62,003 nt of DNA from Planctomycetia bacterium (GTDB lineage Bacteria > Planctomycetota > Planctomycetia > Pirellulales > UBA1268), in contig JAIOPD010000067.1 of assembly GCA_021414115.1 (NCBI GenBank), positions 1 through 62,003 on the forward strand. Reading direction: 5' to 3'. Made by a program: the position numbers and the translations under genes. Shown piece by piece: positions 9,819 to 18,801 of this stretch (positions are counted from its first letter, which is position 1; each line of letters begins with the position of its first letter). The notes beneath the pieces are model-generated. The model saw only the letters and a list, made by a program, of their open reading frames with translations, was not told where the DNA came from and did no database searches.

Positions 9819-10826
9819 TCACGGCTGCTGCCGCAGCCTTGCCGTCTCGGCCCGCGGATCGAAAAGGACCCGCGGCACGGCCTGGGGCACCCGCCGGAGG
9901 CTGGGGATCGGGGCCGCCGACTGTTCGGCAGCTGGGAAGGCGGGTTGGTGAGCGGCGGGTTGCACCCCGCCAGCCGATCCGACAACGGCCGGACGAGTCG
10001 CATCCTGCACCGGGATCTTGCGGCGGACCTTTCTGGCGGCTGAGTCGTCGAACAGGTTTTCGTCCTCGGGCCGGGGGGACGGGGGCGTCTCGGTGGCGGC
10101 CGCGGGCTTCTCCTCGCCGCGGGGCAATTCCCGCGGCTCCGGAGCGGGGGCCGACTCACCCTCCGCCGGCTTCGTCGGTCGGTTCGGTGTCTCGCGCTCC
10201 GTGGGCCCGCGACCCCGCTTCGGCTCGACGGGTTCCGGCTCCTCAGCTTCGGGTTCGGGGGGCAGCGGCGCGTCGGCGGGCAGCGACTTCCGATCGTCGG
10301 CCGTGTCGTCGGTCGGCGCTGTCGCCGACTCGTCCTCGGGCTCCGGAAGCTCGAACGGCTTCGGACCTCGAGACTCCTCGTCGGCACCCGGGACTTCCGA
10401 TTTCGGGGGCGTTGCTGGCGTCACGGCCTGCTCGTTCGACACGGGCACCACGCCCTGCCCCGGCCACCGTCGCCATTGGGTTCCGTAGAACCCAAACGTG
10501 CTCGGTCGCACCGGACAGTACGGTGCGCAGGCGCCATCCCTGCAATCACGATGGTGACGGTGGGCCGCAGCGTGCGCGTGACGACATCCGCCCGGACCAC
10601 ATTGCTGGCAGGCGGCGCCACCCGCAGGAACGACCGCGCGATCGACGATCGCCGTCGATCGCTGCCCCGAGGCTGATCGAGTCACCGCCTTCGCGCGATC
10701 CTGCTCAGCGGCCGAGACCGCCGTTGCCAGGGCGGCGGTCACGAGCAACGGGGCGACCCGACTCAGAAAACGCGGAGCCCTCGAGAGAGCACCGACGGGT
10801 TGGGAAAGCGGGTTGGCGATGGTCAT
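9819..10826 (-). CDS. Secreted Pro/Glu-rich hypothetical protein
   Basis: Unrecognised protein of 335 residues. A hydrophobic signal-like segment (VAPLLVTAALATAVSAAEQ, about residues 23-41) suggests export with cleavage after AVSAA. Next comes a short Cys/His-rich patch (ACQQCGPGGCRHAHAAAHRH, then CRDGACAPYCPVRPSTFGFY). After the sequence FYGTQWRRWPG the rest is acidic and proline-rich, probably disordered, with many EPE and PEP steps. The ATG at 10826 places the signal peptide at the N-terminus. It stands alone between tRNA-Leu and a divergent TPR gene. Possibly a cell-envelope protein; no function can be given. Confidence 0.6.
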   Translation of the reverse strand: MTIANPLSQPVGALSRAPRFLSRVAPLLVTAALATAVSAAEQDRAKAVTRSASGQRSTAIVDRAVVPAGGAACQQCGPGGCRHAHAAAHRHHRDCRDGACAPYCPVRPSTFGFYGTQWRRWPGQGVVPVSNEQAVTPATPPKSEVPGADEESRGPKPFELPEPEDESATAPTDDTADDRKSLPADAPLPPEPEAEEPEPVEPKRGRGPTERETPNRPTKPAEGESAPAPEPRELPRGEEKPAAATETPPSPRPEDENLFDDSAARKVRRKIPVQDATRPAVVGSAGGVQPAAHQPAFPAAEQSAAPIPSLRRVPQAVPRVLFDPRAETARLRQQP

Positions 10827-11149
10827 CGGAGCCGTCCTCGAGTGGATCACTAGGCTGCACGGGGCGGGCGGAGCGGCCGGTCGGCCGCAGAGTCGTCGCA
10901 ATCGGCAGAGTCACTGCCATCCGTACTATCGTCCCGCCAGACCGCTGATCTTTGGGCGATTTTCAGCGCGGAAAACGGCGGGGCATGGCCGGCGGGCACA
11001 CTCTGCCCCGACCGCGAGGATGCCGGCGGCCCCGCCCCGCAGCCGAATCATGGCCGGGAGGGGAAAACGGCTGGTAGACTGCGGGTTCGGGGTCGGTTCG
11101 TATCCCGTCAAACGTCGGCGTCGAACGCCGTCTCGGAGATCGTTGGCTT
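10827..11149. other. Gene-free divergent intergenic region
   Basis: 323 bases between the secreted protein (minus) and the large TPR gene (plus). Both genes must be transcribed from here. I see no convincing promoter hexamers, RNA gene or repeat; a GGAG at about 11134 may serve the TPR gene. Confidence 0.5.
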
Positions 11150-14100
11150 GTGAAACGGATCAATCTGAAGTTTCTCGTCGCGCTGCTCGCGATCGTGATC
11201 GGCGGGATTGTCGCCGTCATCTTCCTGCGTCGGTTTCAGGTGTCGCGCAATGCAGGCAGTCTGGCCAAACTGGCCAAGATGCGCCTGGACGAGGGCAAAA
11301 CCGCCGAGGCGATGGCGATCTACGGCCGCTACATCGGGCTCCGCCCCGAAGACGACAAAGCCTACGCCGAATACGCCAAACTGATGCTCGGCAGGGCCGC
11401 CGCGCCCGACGCCACTCGCAATGACATCGCGCGAGCCTACAACACCGTGGAGGCGGCCGTTCGCCGCAATCCGGAGAACGACGACCTGCGTCGTCAGTTG
11501 GCGGAGTTTCAACTTCGCATCGGCCGGGCAGCCGACGCGAGAGAACACCTTCAGGTGCTTCGGGAGCGTCTCGAATCGGGCAAACTCTCTCCGCCTGAGC
11601 CCGCGGAGGACGGTGCCGGCGACGAGTCGGTCCGCAAGCCGCTCGGTCCCGGGGAGATCCAACTCCTGCTGGCGCAGTCCTATCTCGGCGCCGGCGACTT
11701 CGACGAGGCGACGAAGGTCGTCGCGGAAATGGTCGGTTTCGATCTGGCGTCGAAGCGGTTCGATTCGCAGAGCAAAGTCGTCGGTCCCACTGACGCCTAC
11801 ATCATTCTGGCGGCGATCCTTCAAGAAAAAATGGGCGACCGCGACTCGGCGACGGCGGTCCTCGAAAGACTGGTCGAGACGCATGCCTCGGACGTGCAGG
11901 CCTGGCTGGCCATGAGCAACTGGCACCGCCAGCGGGGTGACCTCGCTGCTGCCAAGGACGACGTCGCCAAGGCTCTCGAGATCGCCCCGGACGACGTCAA
12001 CGCGATCTTCGCCCGCTTCGAACTCGCGCTGTCCGAGAAGGATCTCTCCACGGCCGAAACGATGGCAAACCGGGCCCGCGAGAAGTTCCCCGGCGATGAA
12101 CGTGCCTACCGAGGCCTGGCCGCCATCGCGTTGCAGCAGGGCGACCCAGCGAAAGCAGAGCAGGCACTCCTCGACGGGATCGAGCAACTGCCCAACCGGG
12201 CATCCCTCCTGCTGATGCTCGCGGATGCCTTGCTGCAACAGAACAAACTCGACGACGTGCGGCAGGCGATCGCCCGAATCAAAGAACTCTACGGCGTCGC
12301 AAGTCCGGCCGTGGGGCTGCTCGAGGGTCGCACGCTCGTCGCTGAACGCAAGTGGGCCGAGGCGAAGGCCAAGTTCGAACTCGTTCGTCCCCTGGTGGTC
12401 GGTTCACCGGAGATGGTTCGCCAGGTCGACCTCTACCTCGGCCAATGCCACGCTCAGCTCGACGAGTACGATGCCCAACTCGACGTCAACCGCCGCATCC
12501 TCAGTGACGACCCGACATCCCTGGCGGCCCGGGCCGGCAAGGCGACCGCACTCGCATCCGCCGGCAAGATCGACGAGGCACTCGAGGAGTTCGAGTCGAT
12601 TGCACAGAACGTGCCGCCGGAACGGCTCGCCGCGATACCGCAACTCTGGTATCCGTTGTTCCAACTCCGGATGCAGCAGCAGTCGCGACTGCCGGCCCAG
12701 GATCGCGACTGGAGCGGCGTCGACACCCTCCTCGACATGCTGCAGCAGTCGCCCGACGTCACTTCGACGCAGGTGGGGCTGCTCCGCGCCGACGTGCTTG
12801 TGCAGAAGGGCGAGTCGGAGGCGGCTCGGGCACTGCTCGATTCACTCGCCGACCAGGAAGCCGATTTCAGGGTATGGTCGGCGCTTGCGACGCTCGCCCT
12901 CAAGGGCGAGGGACCGGAGGCGGCTGCCGCCGTGCTGGCCAAGGCGCCCGCCAGTGTCGCCAACAGCGCCAACCTCCTCGTCGTGCGTGCCCAGGTCGCC
13001 GCACGGGGCGGCAGCGACGCCTCCACGGCCGAACTCGACGACATCGAGAAGCGGGCGGCCGATCTCGACGATGAAGAGGCCGCCAGCGTGCTCGTCGCCC
13101 TCGCCGGAATCGCTTTTGGTCAGGGCGACGCCGAGGCGGCGGAGCGGCTGTGGCGCGAGGTCGCCCTGCGAAAGCCCCAGGACATCCGCCCTTGGGAGGC
13201 GCTGCTCGAACTCGCGACCAATCAAGGTGACCTCGAGAAAGCCCGGGCATCGGCGGCCAAGGTCGGCGAGGTGGCGGGCACGGGATCGCCTCGAGCACGG
13301 GTGGCCGAAGCGGGCGTGCGAATCTTCGAAGTCCGCTTGTCGGCGATGAAGCGTCAGGCTGCGGGCGAGGACGCCAGCCGCCTGACGGCGGTCGAAAAGT
13401 CATCGCTTGACGATGCCCGCAACCTGCTCATCGAGGCGGAAAACGACCGCCCTGGTTGGAGCCAGATCCAGATCCAGTTCGCGGAAATCGAGGGCATCAG
13501 AGGCAACGTCTCCGCGGCGATCGATCGCCTGAAAAAAGCGATCGCGCTGGGACCGGCGAATCCAGCCGTGGTCCGTAGGCTGGTCGCCTTGCTCTACTCC
13601 ACCAATCGCCTCGAGGAGGCGCAGAAAGCGATGGAATCCCTTGGCGTCGAAGGGCAGGAGGGCCTCGAGAGACTCTCGGCCGAGGCCGAGGTCCGGGCTG
13701 GCCGCTTCGACGATGCCGTCGCGTTCGCGGAGCGGAGCGTCAACAAAGACTCGACGAATCCGGACGACCTGTTGTGGCTCGGGCAGTTGCTCGCCCGTTC
13801 GGGCAAGCAGGAGCGTGCGGCCGACACCTTGCTGAGAGCCACCGAGGTGGCGCCGGACCGCAGCGAGGTCTGGCTCGCGCTCTTTTCCCACCAGATCGCC
13901 ATTGGGAAAAAGCCGGCGGCCGAACGCACCCTCGCCAAGGCTGCGGAGCTCATGCCCGAGCCGAAGCGGCAACTCGTGCTCGGCCAGGGATACGAAATGC
14001 TCGGCCGCATCGACGATGCCGAACAGGCCTTCCGCGACGCGGTGAAGGTCGCTCCGGACGATCTGGAGACGAACCGCGGCCTGGCGGCATTTCTCACACG

Positions 14101-15538
14101 CTGCGGTCGTCTTGGGCCGGCTCAGGAGGCGCTCCGCACGATCATCGCCTCGCCGGAGACGTCCGCCGCGGCGCTGTCGGACAAGGCCTGGGCACGCCGC
14201 TCGCTGGCCGAACTGATCGCGGAACGGGGCAACTTCCGCGACATGCAGGAAGCGATGGCACTCCTCCGCCAGAACGTCGACGACAGGGGCGACATGACGG
14301 CCGAAGACGCCGCCCTTGAAATCAAACTGCTCACCAACAGGCCGGAGCCGGCAAGTTGGAAGCAGGCCATCGTGGTGCTTGGCGAACTGGAGCGGAAGCA
14401 GCCGTTGTCAACGGCCCAACGAATCATGCGGGCGCAGTTGCATGAGAAGGTCGGGCAATGGGAGGAGTGTCGCAACCAGTTCGTGTCGATCGTGGCCGGA
14501 CCTGCCGCGCCCCCCGCCTACATCGCCATGCTGATCGAGAAATTGATCGACCATGGGGAGTTGTCGGCGGCCCGACCGTGGCTGACGAGGCTCCAGAAGG
14601 CGAGCCCCGACTCGGCGATCACCATCGCGCTCGAAGCCAAACTCGCGATCGCGCAGAAAGACCGCAAACTGGCCGCCGACGCGGCCCGCAAACTCATGCC
14701 CGGCGGCATCGTCCCCGGAAACCAACCCGTACAACTCAATGCCGTCGCGAAATTGATGGAGCAGCTCGGCTTTCCCAAGGCTGCCGACAAGGTCTTCGGG
14801 CAATACGCCGATCTGGCGATCGAGGGCGTGGTGGCGCGGGCTGATTTCCTCGGTCGTCAGAAGCGTGTGGACGAAGCCCTCGACCTGCTGGAATCACGCC
14901 GAGACGACATCCCGCTGGAACGGTTCCTCACGACGGCGGTCCAGGTGGTCCGTTGCCAGGATGCTCCCGAGAAGTTCGTCCAGAGAATCAGTCCCTGGTT
15001 CACCAAGGCGAGGCGGATCGACCCTGGGTCGGTCGTCGTGCAACTGCTCGAGGCCGAGCTGTTCAGCCTCGAGGGCCGGCAACAGGACGCCGAGAAGGTG
15101 TACCGCGAACTGCTCGCCAAGGGTGATCTCGACACGTTGCAGAAGGCCATCGTCTCCAACAACCTGGCCTTCCATCTGGCAAAGCCCGAGACCGTGGTGG
15201 AAGCCGAGACGTTGATCGACCAGGCCATTGCCGAACTCGGACCGCTTCCCGATCTCCTCGACACCAGAGGCATGGTGAGGCTCGCCGCCGGAAAGAACGC
15301 CGAGGCGGTGGCCGATCTCGAGGAGGCCGTGCTCCAGCCCACCGACGTCAAGTCTCTGCATCTGGCGTGGGCCCAACTTCGCAATGGTGACGAGGCCGGG
15401 GCGCGGAGCACCCTGGAAGCCGGCCGCAGACGAGGCCTGACCAGGTCGAAACTCTCGCCCGATGACCGGCAGCGACTGGGCGAACTCGAAACGGCTCTCG
15501 GCATGCAGGAGCCGGCGGCGGCTGAACCACAGGAGTGA
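11150..15538 (+). CDS. Large single-membrane-segment TPR protein
   Basis: A 1462-residue protein with one N-terminal membrane segment (LKFLVALLAIVIGGIVAVIF, residues 6-25). The rest is almost entirely tetratricopeptide-like helical repeats, seen as recurrent A-x-x-x-L/Y-x-x-A-L patterns such as GKTAEAMAIYGRYIGLRPED, AEQALLDGIEQLPNRASLLL and DDAEQAFRDAVKVAPDDLETN. It is thus an envelope-anchored scaffold with the repeat domain probably on the periplasmic side. The start is GTG at 11150. It resembles in architecture the TPR proteins of exopolysaccharide/PEP-CTERM systems, but no such partner genes are nearby, so I assign no pathway. No truncation is seen. Confidence 0.8.
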   Translation: MKRINLKFLVALLAIVIGGIVAVIFLRRFQVSRNAGSLAKLAKMRLDEGKTAEAMAIYGRYIGLRPEDDKAYAEYAKLMLGRAAAPDATRNDIARAYNTVEAAVRRNPENDDLRRQLAEFQLRIGRAADAREHLQVLRERLESGKLSPPEPAEDGAGDESVRKPLGPGEIQLLLAQSYLGAGDFDEATKVVAEMVGFDLASKRFDSQSKVVGPTDAYIILAAILQEKMGDRDSATAVLERLVETHASDVQAWLAMSNWHRQRGDLAAAKDDVAKALEIAPDDVNAIFARFELALSEKDLSTAETMANRAREKFPGDERAYRGLAAIALQQGDPAKAEQALLDGIEQLPNRASLLLMLADALLQQNKLDDVRQAIARIKELYGVASPAVGLLEGRTLVAERKWAEAKAKFELVRPLVVGSPEMVRQVDLYLGQCHAQLDEYDAQLDVNRRILSDDPTSLAARAGKATALASAGKIDEALEEFESIAQNVPPERLAAIPQLWYPLFQLRMQQQSRLPAQDRDWSGVDTLLDMLQQSPDVTSTQVGLLRADVLVQKGESEAARALLDSLADQEADFRVWSALATLALKGEGPEAAAAVLAKAPASVANSANLLVVRAQVAARGGSDASTAELDDIEKRAADLDDEEAASVLVALAGIAFGQGDAEAAERLWREVALRKPQDIRPWEALLELATNQGDLEKARASAAKVGEVAGTGSPRARVAEAGVRIFEVRLSAMKRQAAGEDASRLTAVEKSSLDDARNLLIEAENDRPGWSQIQIQFAEIEGIRGNVSAAIDRLKKAIALGPANPAVVRRLVALLYSTNRLEEAQKAMESLGVEGQEGLERLSAEAEVRAGRFDDAVAFAERSVNKDSTNPDDLLWLGQLLARSGKQERAADTLLRATEVAPDRSEVWLALFSHQIAIGKKPAAERTLAKAAELMPEPKRQLVLGQGYEMLGRIDDAEQAFRDAVKVAPDDLETNRGLAAFLTRCGRLGPAQEALRTIIASPETSAAALSDKAWARRSLAELIAERGNFRDMQEAMALLRQNVDDRGDMTAEDAALEIKLLTNRPEPASWKQAIVVLGELERKQPLSTAQRIMRAQLHEKVGQWEECRNQFVSIVAGPAAPPAYIAMLIEKLIDHGELSAARPWLTRLQKASPDSAITIALEAKLAIAQKDRKLAADAARKLMPGGIVPGNQPVQLNAVAKLMEQLGFPKAADKVFGQYADLAIEGVVARADFLGRQKRVDEALDLLESRRDDIPLERFLTTAVQVVRCQDAPEKFVQRISPWFTKARRIDPGSVVVQLLEAELFSLEGRQQDAEKVYRELLAKGDLDTLQKAIVSNNLAFHLAKPETVVEAETLIDQAIAELGPLPDLLDTRGMVRLAAGKNAEAVADLEEAVLQPTDVKSLHLAWAQLRNGDEAGARSTLEAGRRRGLTRSKLSPDDRQRLGELETALGMQEPAAAEPQE

Positions 15539-15683
15539 ACGGCTCCTGTTTCTGGGCTTCGTGGGCTCGGGGTTGCCCATGCTCGCCGTCAGGGAGCCCC
15601 GGGGGAAGACGGGCCTGACTGAGACGGTGCCGGGGTGGCTAGCCGGTTTCGCGCTGGCGCCGCCGAGGTCGGGCAAAGCCTCC

Positions 15684-15800
15684 TTCGCGGGAATATTTCG
15701 CGTTGGGCGTGTACGGCGGGGCCTGGCCGCGGCGGGCGAAATCTTCAACGCTCGTCGGCTTCGCCCGACCCCGGCTCCCGGTTTCGTTCACGTGTCGCTC
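15684..15800 (+). repeat. Partial copy of the long palindromic element (left half)
   Basis: Shares TTCGCGGGAATATTTCGCG, then GCGAAATCTTCAACGCTC, then CCCCGGCT and GTTCACGTGT in the same order and spacing as the left arm and loop of the copies at 42049 and 43114. The right arm is missing and is replaced by a REP-like unit. Confidence 0.6.
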
Positions 15801-15820
15801 GGGCGCCCGGGCGTAGCGGT

Positions 15821-15851
15821 CGGGAAGCCCCAAGCGCAAGCGCGGGGTATA
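15821..15851 (+). repeat. REP-like short repeat unit
   Basis: CGGGAAGCCCCAAGCGCAAG followed by CGCGGGG matches the unit at 60105 at 26 of 27 bases, and in reverse orientation the units at 28886 and 60185. Confidence 0.6.
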
Positions 15852-15913
15852 AGGTCTCCAACCTGTCCCGCTCCGCGCCTCCCTCACGGAGAGCCACCCG
15901 CGTTGCCTGCTGC

Positions 15914-16225
15914 TCAGCCCTGCAGCATTCGCGAGCGGGCCAGGGCGTCCTCTGCCTCGGGGATCAGTCCCGCCCGCATGCAGGCCACACTGAGGGCCGT
16001 GTAGCTGAAGGCGTCCTGCGGTTCGAGTTCCACCACACGACGGGCATGCCGCACCGCCTCCTGATGCCGTTCCATGCGGGTGCACCAGGCGGCAAGGGCC
16101 GAGTGGGCGAGGGCGAAATCGGGCTCGTCGGCAACGACCGCTTCGAGCGCCGCCACGGCCCCGGCCAGGTCGCCCGCGTCCTTGATTTTTTCGGCATCTG
16201 CATACCGTTCTTCTCGCGAGGCCAT
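15914..16225 (-). CDS. Small TPR protein
   Basis: A 103-residue soluble protein with about two and a half TPR units: DLAGAVAALEAVVADEPDFA, HSALAAWCTRMERHQEAVRH and ALSVACMRAGLIPEAEDALA. The ATG at 16225 has AGGA about 8 bases upstream (16233-16236) and begins MASREERYADAEKI. A longer in-frame reading to 16618 has no conserved look. It probably mediates protein contacts; the partner is unknown. It stands alone, downstream of a repeat-filled gap and divergent from lpxA. Confidence 0.75.
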   Translation of the reverse strand: MASREERYADAEKIKDAGDLAGAVAALEAVVADEPDFALAHSALAAWCTRMERHQEAVRHARRVVELEPQDAFSYTALSVACMRAGLIPEAEDALARSRMLQG

Positions 16226-16469
16226 GCACAGTCCTTTCCGGGAGGGGGGCCGATGACGGGCCGCTAATGGGTTTTCCATCGTGGCGGCGTCACGGCTGGA
16301 GTATAGGTCACCGACCCGACGCGGAAAGCCTGGGGGTTCGCGGCGGATGGCAAGCCCGGGGGGACCGGGGCGGCTGTCCCGGCAAAGTGAAACTGGCATT
16401 GAATCCACCTGCGACGCGGGCCGATAACCCCGCGGTCCCCTTTGCCGTTTCTCCTCAGAGAGGCACGCC

Positions 16470-17321
16470 GTGAGCATCCATCCGATGGCCGTTGTGAGTC
16501 CGGATGCACGACTCGGAGTCGGTGTGAAAATTGGTGCCTTCGCGACGGTCGAAGGAGACGCGGAACTCGGTGATTTCTGCACGGTGGCCAGCGGGGCCGT
16601 CGTGAAGTCCGGCGTCACCGCCGGGTGTCACAACGAGTTCGGCGAACACGCCGTCATCGGTGGTGCACCCCAGCACACGGCCCGTCCCCAGCAGGTTGGC
16701 CGCGTGGTCATCGGAGATCACAACGTGTTCCGCGAATACGTCACCGTCCACCGGGCACTCAAGCCCGAGGCGGCGACCACCGTGGGCAGCCACAACTACG
16801 TCATGGCCGGCGGGCACTTTGGCCACGACGTGGTGGTCGGAAGCAACTGCATCTGCGCCAACGCCGCCCTTCTCGGCGGACACGTCATCGTCGAAGACCG
16901 GGCCTTTGTCTCCGGTGCCGTCGCCGTTCATCAGTTCTGTCGCATCGGCCGACTCGCCATGGTCGGCGGCCACGCCCGCATCGTTCAGGATGTTCCGCCC
17001 TACATGCTCGTCGATGGTCAGAGCGGCTGCATCGTCGGCCTCAATGTCGTGGGCCTGCGGCGCAGCGGTCACTCTGCCGAAGACATCGCCGAACTCAAGG
17101 CGGCCTATCGGGTCATCTATCGCCGCGGGCTTCCCTGGAAAGAAGTCCTCGACGTTCTCCGCCAGGATTTCGGCAGCGGGCCGGTGAACCATCTCAGCGG
17201 GTTTCTCAGCAGCGGATCTCGCGGGTTCGCCCAGGAACGCCGGGCTCCGCCCGCGGCGGCCACGCTGCGGCTCCGCGTGCCGGAGGACGACGCGGCCGTC
17301 ATCCGCGCCAAGGCGGGCTGA
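16470..17321 (+). CDS. lpxA: Acyl-[ACP]-UDP-N-acetylglucosamine O-acyltransferase
   Basis: First enzyme of lipid A synthesis, transferring an R-3-hydroxyacyl chain to UDP-GlcNAc. The 283-residue product has the left-handed beta-helix hexapeptide repeats (IGAFATVEGDAELGDFCTVA and so on). The catalytic His119 lies in GGHFGHDVVVG, equivalent to E. coli His125. The family sequences AVHQFCRIGRLAMVGGHARI, VQDVPPYML and GLNVVGLRRSG are all present, followed by the C-terminal helical domain. The start is GTG at 16470. Other lpx genes are not nearby. Its presence supports a Gram-negative type envelope. Confidence 0.94.
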   Translation: MSIHPMAVVSPDARLGVGVKIGAFATVEGDAELGDFCTVASGAVVKSGVTAGCHNEFGEHAVIGGAPQHTARPQQVGRVVIGDHNVFREYVTVHRALKPEAATTVGSHNYVMAGGHFGHDVVVGSNCICANAALLGGHVIVEDRAFVSGAVAVHQFCRIGRLAMVGGHARIVQDVPPYMLVDGQSGCIVGLNVVGLRRSGHSAEDIAELKAAYRVIYRRGLPWKEVLDVLRQDFGSGPVNHLSGFLSSGSRGFAQERRAPPAAATLRLRVPEDDAAVIRAKAG

Positions 17322-17329
17322 CCGGCCGG

Positions 17330-18469
17330 TTACTCTCCCTCCGCCGCGTCGTCGAGCCCGTACCGCTGCAACTTGCGACGCAGCACCGAGCGGTCGATGC
17401 CCAGCATCTTGGCGGCGAGTGACTTGTTTTGCATCGTCGCGGTCAGCGTCCGCTCGAGGTGCAACCGCTCCACGTCGGCCAGCGTGGGCCACAAGTCGGC
17501 CTCCGCCGGCCCGGCTGCCGGCTGGGCAGCCGTCGGAGCGCCGCCGGGAGCGGCGGAAATCATCTTGGGCTCGACCCGATAGACACCTGGCAAAGGCGTC
17601 GGCGACACGATGCCCCGGCTGGCGGCCATCGCCATCTGTCCCACCGCGGCGACGGAGGACGACTCGCCGCCCGTGCCAGGCGTCATCAAGCCGCTGAGAG
17701 CATCCGGGTCGATCTGGTCGCCAGACGAAAACATCACCGCCCGTTCGAGCACGTTTTCCAGCTCACGGACATTGCCCGGCCACGTGTACTGCTGCAGCAA
17801 ATCGAGCGAGGCGGTCGAGAGGGTGCACATCGGCATGCCGTGGCGGGCGGCCAGTTCGGCGAGATACCGCTCAGCCAGCACCGGTACGTCCTCGATCCGC
17901 TCTCGCAGCGGAATCGTGCGAATGGCGACGACGTTGAGTCGGTAGAAGAGGTCCTCGCGGAAACGACCTTCTTGAACCTCCGACGCCAGATCCCGATTGG
18001 TTGCTGCCAGCACACGGACGTCGACGGGAAGCTCATGGTGGCTGCCAACCGGTACCACGACCCGCTGCTGCAGCACCCGCAGCAGCTTGGCCTGGAGTTC
18101 CAGCTCCATCTCCCCGATTTCGTCGAGGAAGATCGTGCCGGTGTCGGCGGCGCGGAAGCAGCCGAGCGTCGAAGACGTGGCCCCGGTGAACGAGCCCTTC
18201 ACGTGGCCAAACATGTGGCTCGCAAACAGCGTTCCGGTGGTCACGGCGCAGTCAACCGGAATGAATGGCTTCGTGGAGCGGGTGCTGCAGGCATGAATCG
18301 CCCGCGCGATCAACTCCTTGCCGGTGCCGCTGGGCCCCAGGATGAGCACGCTCGACTGGTGCACCGCAACCAGCTCGATCGAACGGCGCACCTGGTCGGC
18401 CCACGGCGAGATGCCGATGATCCGCTGAACCGCGTCGTTCCCACGCGACGTGCCCGCCACGGATTTCAT
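17330..18469 (-). CDS. Sigma-54-dependent transcriptional activator without receiver domain
   Basis: AAA+ enhancer-binding protein of 379 residues that remodels sigma-54 RNA polymerase. Walker A is GPSGTGKE (residues 45-52), Walker B is TIFLDEIGE (112-120), the sensor region is ATNRDLASEVQEGRFREDLF, and the Arg-finger region is WPGNVRELENVLERA. A Fis-type helix-turn-helix closes the protein (LAAKMLGIDRSVLRRKLQRY). The sigma-contact loop reads GSFTGA (92-97), not GAFTGA. There is almost no N-terminal regulatory domain, as in PspF. The ATG at 18469 has AGGA upstream. It is divergent from the Wsp-like operon and convergent with lpxA; control of the operon is possible but unproven. Confidence 0.9.
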   Translation of the reverse strand: MKSVAGTSRGNDAVQRIIGISPWADQVRRSIELVAVHQSSVLILGPSGTGKELIARAIHACSTRSTKPFIPVDCAVTTGTLFASHMFGHVKGSFTGATSSTLGCFRAADTGTIFLDEIGEMELELQAKLLRVLQQRVVVPVGSHHELPVDVRVLAATNRDLASEVQEGRFREDLFYRLNVVAIRTIPLRERIEDVPVLAERYLAELAARHGMPMCTLSTASLDLLQQYTWPGNVRELENVLERAVMFSSGDQIDPDALSGLMTPGTGGESSSVAAVGQMAMAASRGIVSPTPLPGVYRVEPKMISAAPGGAPTAAQPAAGPAEADLWPTLADVERLHLERTLTATMQNKSLAAKMLGIDRSVLRRKLQRYGLDDAAEGE

Positions 18470-18801
18470 CGGTCGTTCCTTGAAGCCGCCCAACGTGCTT
18501 TTTGACCGAAATCGCACATCGCTTCGGTCGGCAGCACTGCCTCTCGGCATCGTTGCCAACGATGCCTTGATATACCCCATTCGGAGCCACGCGGCCAGCA
18601 GACGGCAGCGGCCCCCCTCCACAAAAGGGGCCGCACGCGCGTCCGGACGCCGGCACCGCCTCGGACGGCGATACTGATTCCAACGGTCACACGGCCTGCT
18701 CCCGCCGCGAAAAACGGGACGATCGTCCCGAAACCAACGGTTTTTTCACCCGCGCGTCGCCCGGTCGGGAAAGATGGACAAAGATTGAAGGAGCGGTCCG
18801 G
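18470..18801. other. Divergent regulatory region with two inverted repeats
   Basis: 332 bases between the sigma-54 activator and the Wsp-like operon. It holds a 9-bp-arm hairpin (18546-18554 with 18558-18566, GGCATCGTT/AACGATGCC) in the activator leader and a perfect 16-bp palindrome at 18715-18730. No clear sigma-54 promoter (GG-N10-GC) was found. Confidence 0.5.
18715..18730. promoter_or_regulatory. Perfect 16-bp palindrome, candidate operator
   Basis: CGGGACGATCGTCCCG is a perfect dyad without loop, 71 bases before the start of the binding-protein gene. A loopless dyad suits a dimeric DNA-binding protein better than a terminator. The binder is unknown. Confidence 0.4.

Larger units (their letters stand above)
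15539..15913. other. Intergenic region built of repeat fragments
   Basis: No gene is supported. The region carries the left half of the long palindromic element (15684-15800) joined to one REP-like unit (15821-15851). The open frames here arise from these repeats. Confidence 0.6.

Noticed and set aside
9699-11149. tRNA-Leu as an integration site for a mobile element
   Set aside because: No integrase gene follows, and I found no repeat of the tRNA 3' end downstream.
17318-17333. ACCGGCCGGT dyad between lpxA and the sigma-54 activator as a terminator
   Set aside because: The stem is only 5 bp without a loop, and there is no T-tract in either direction.
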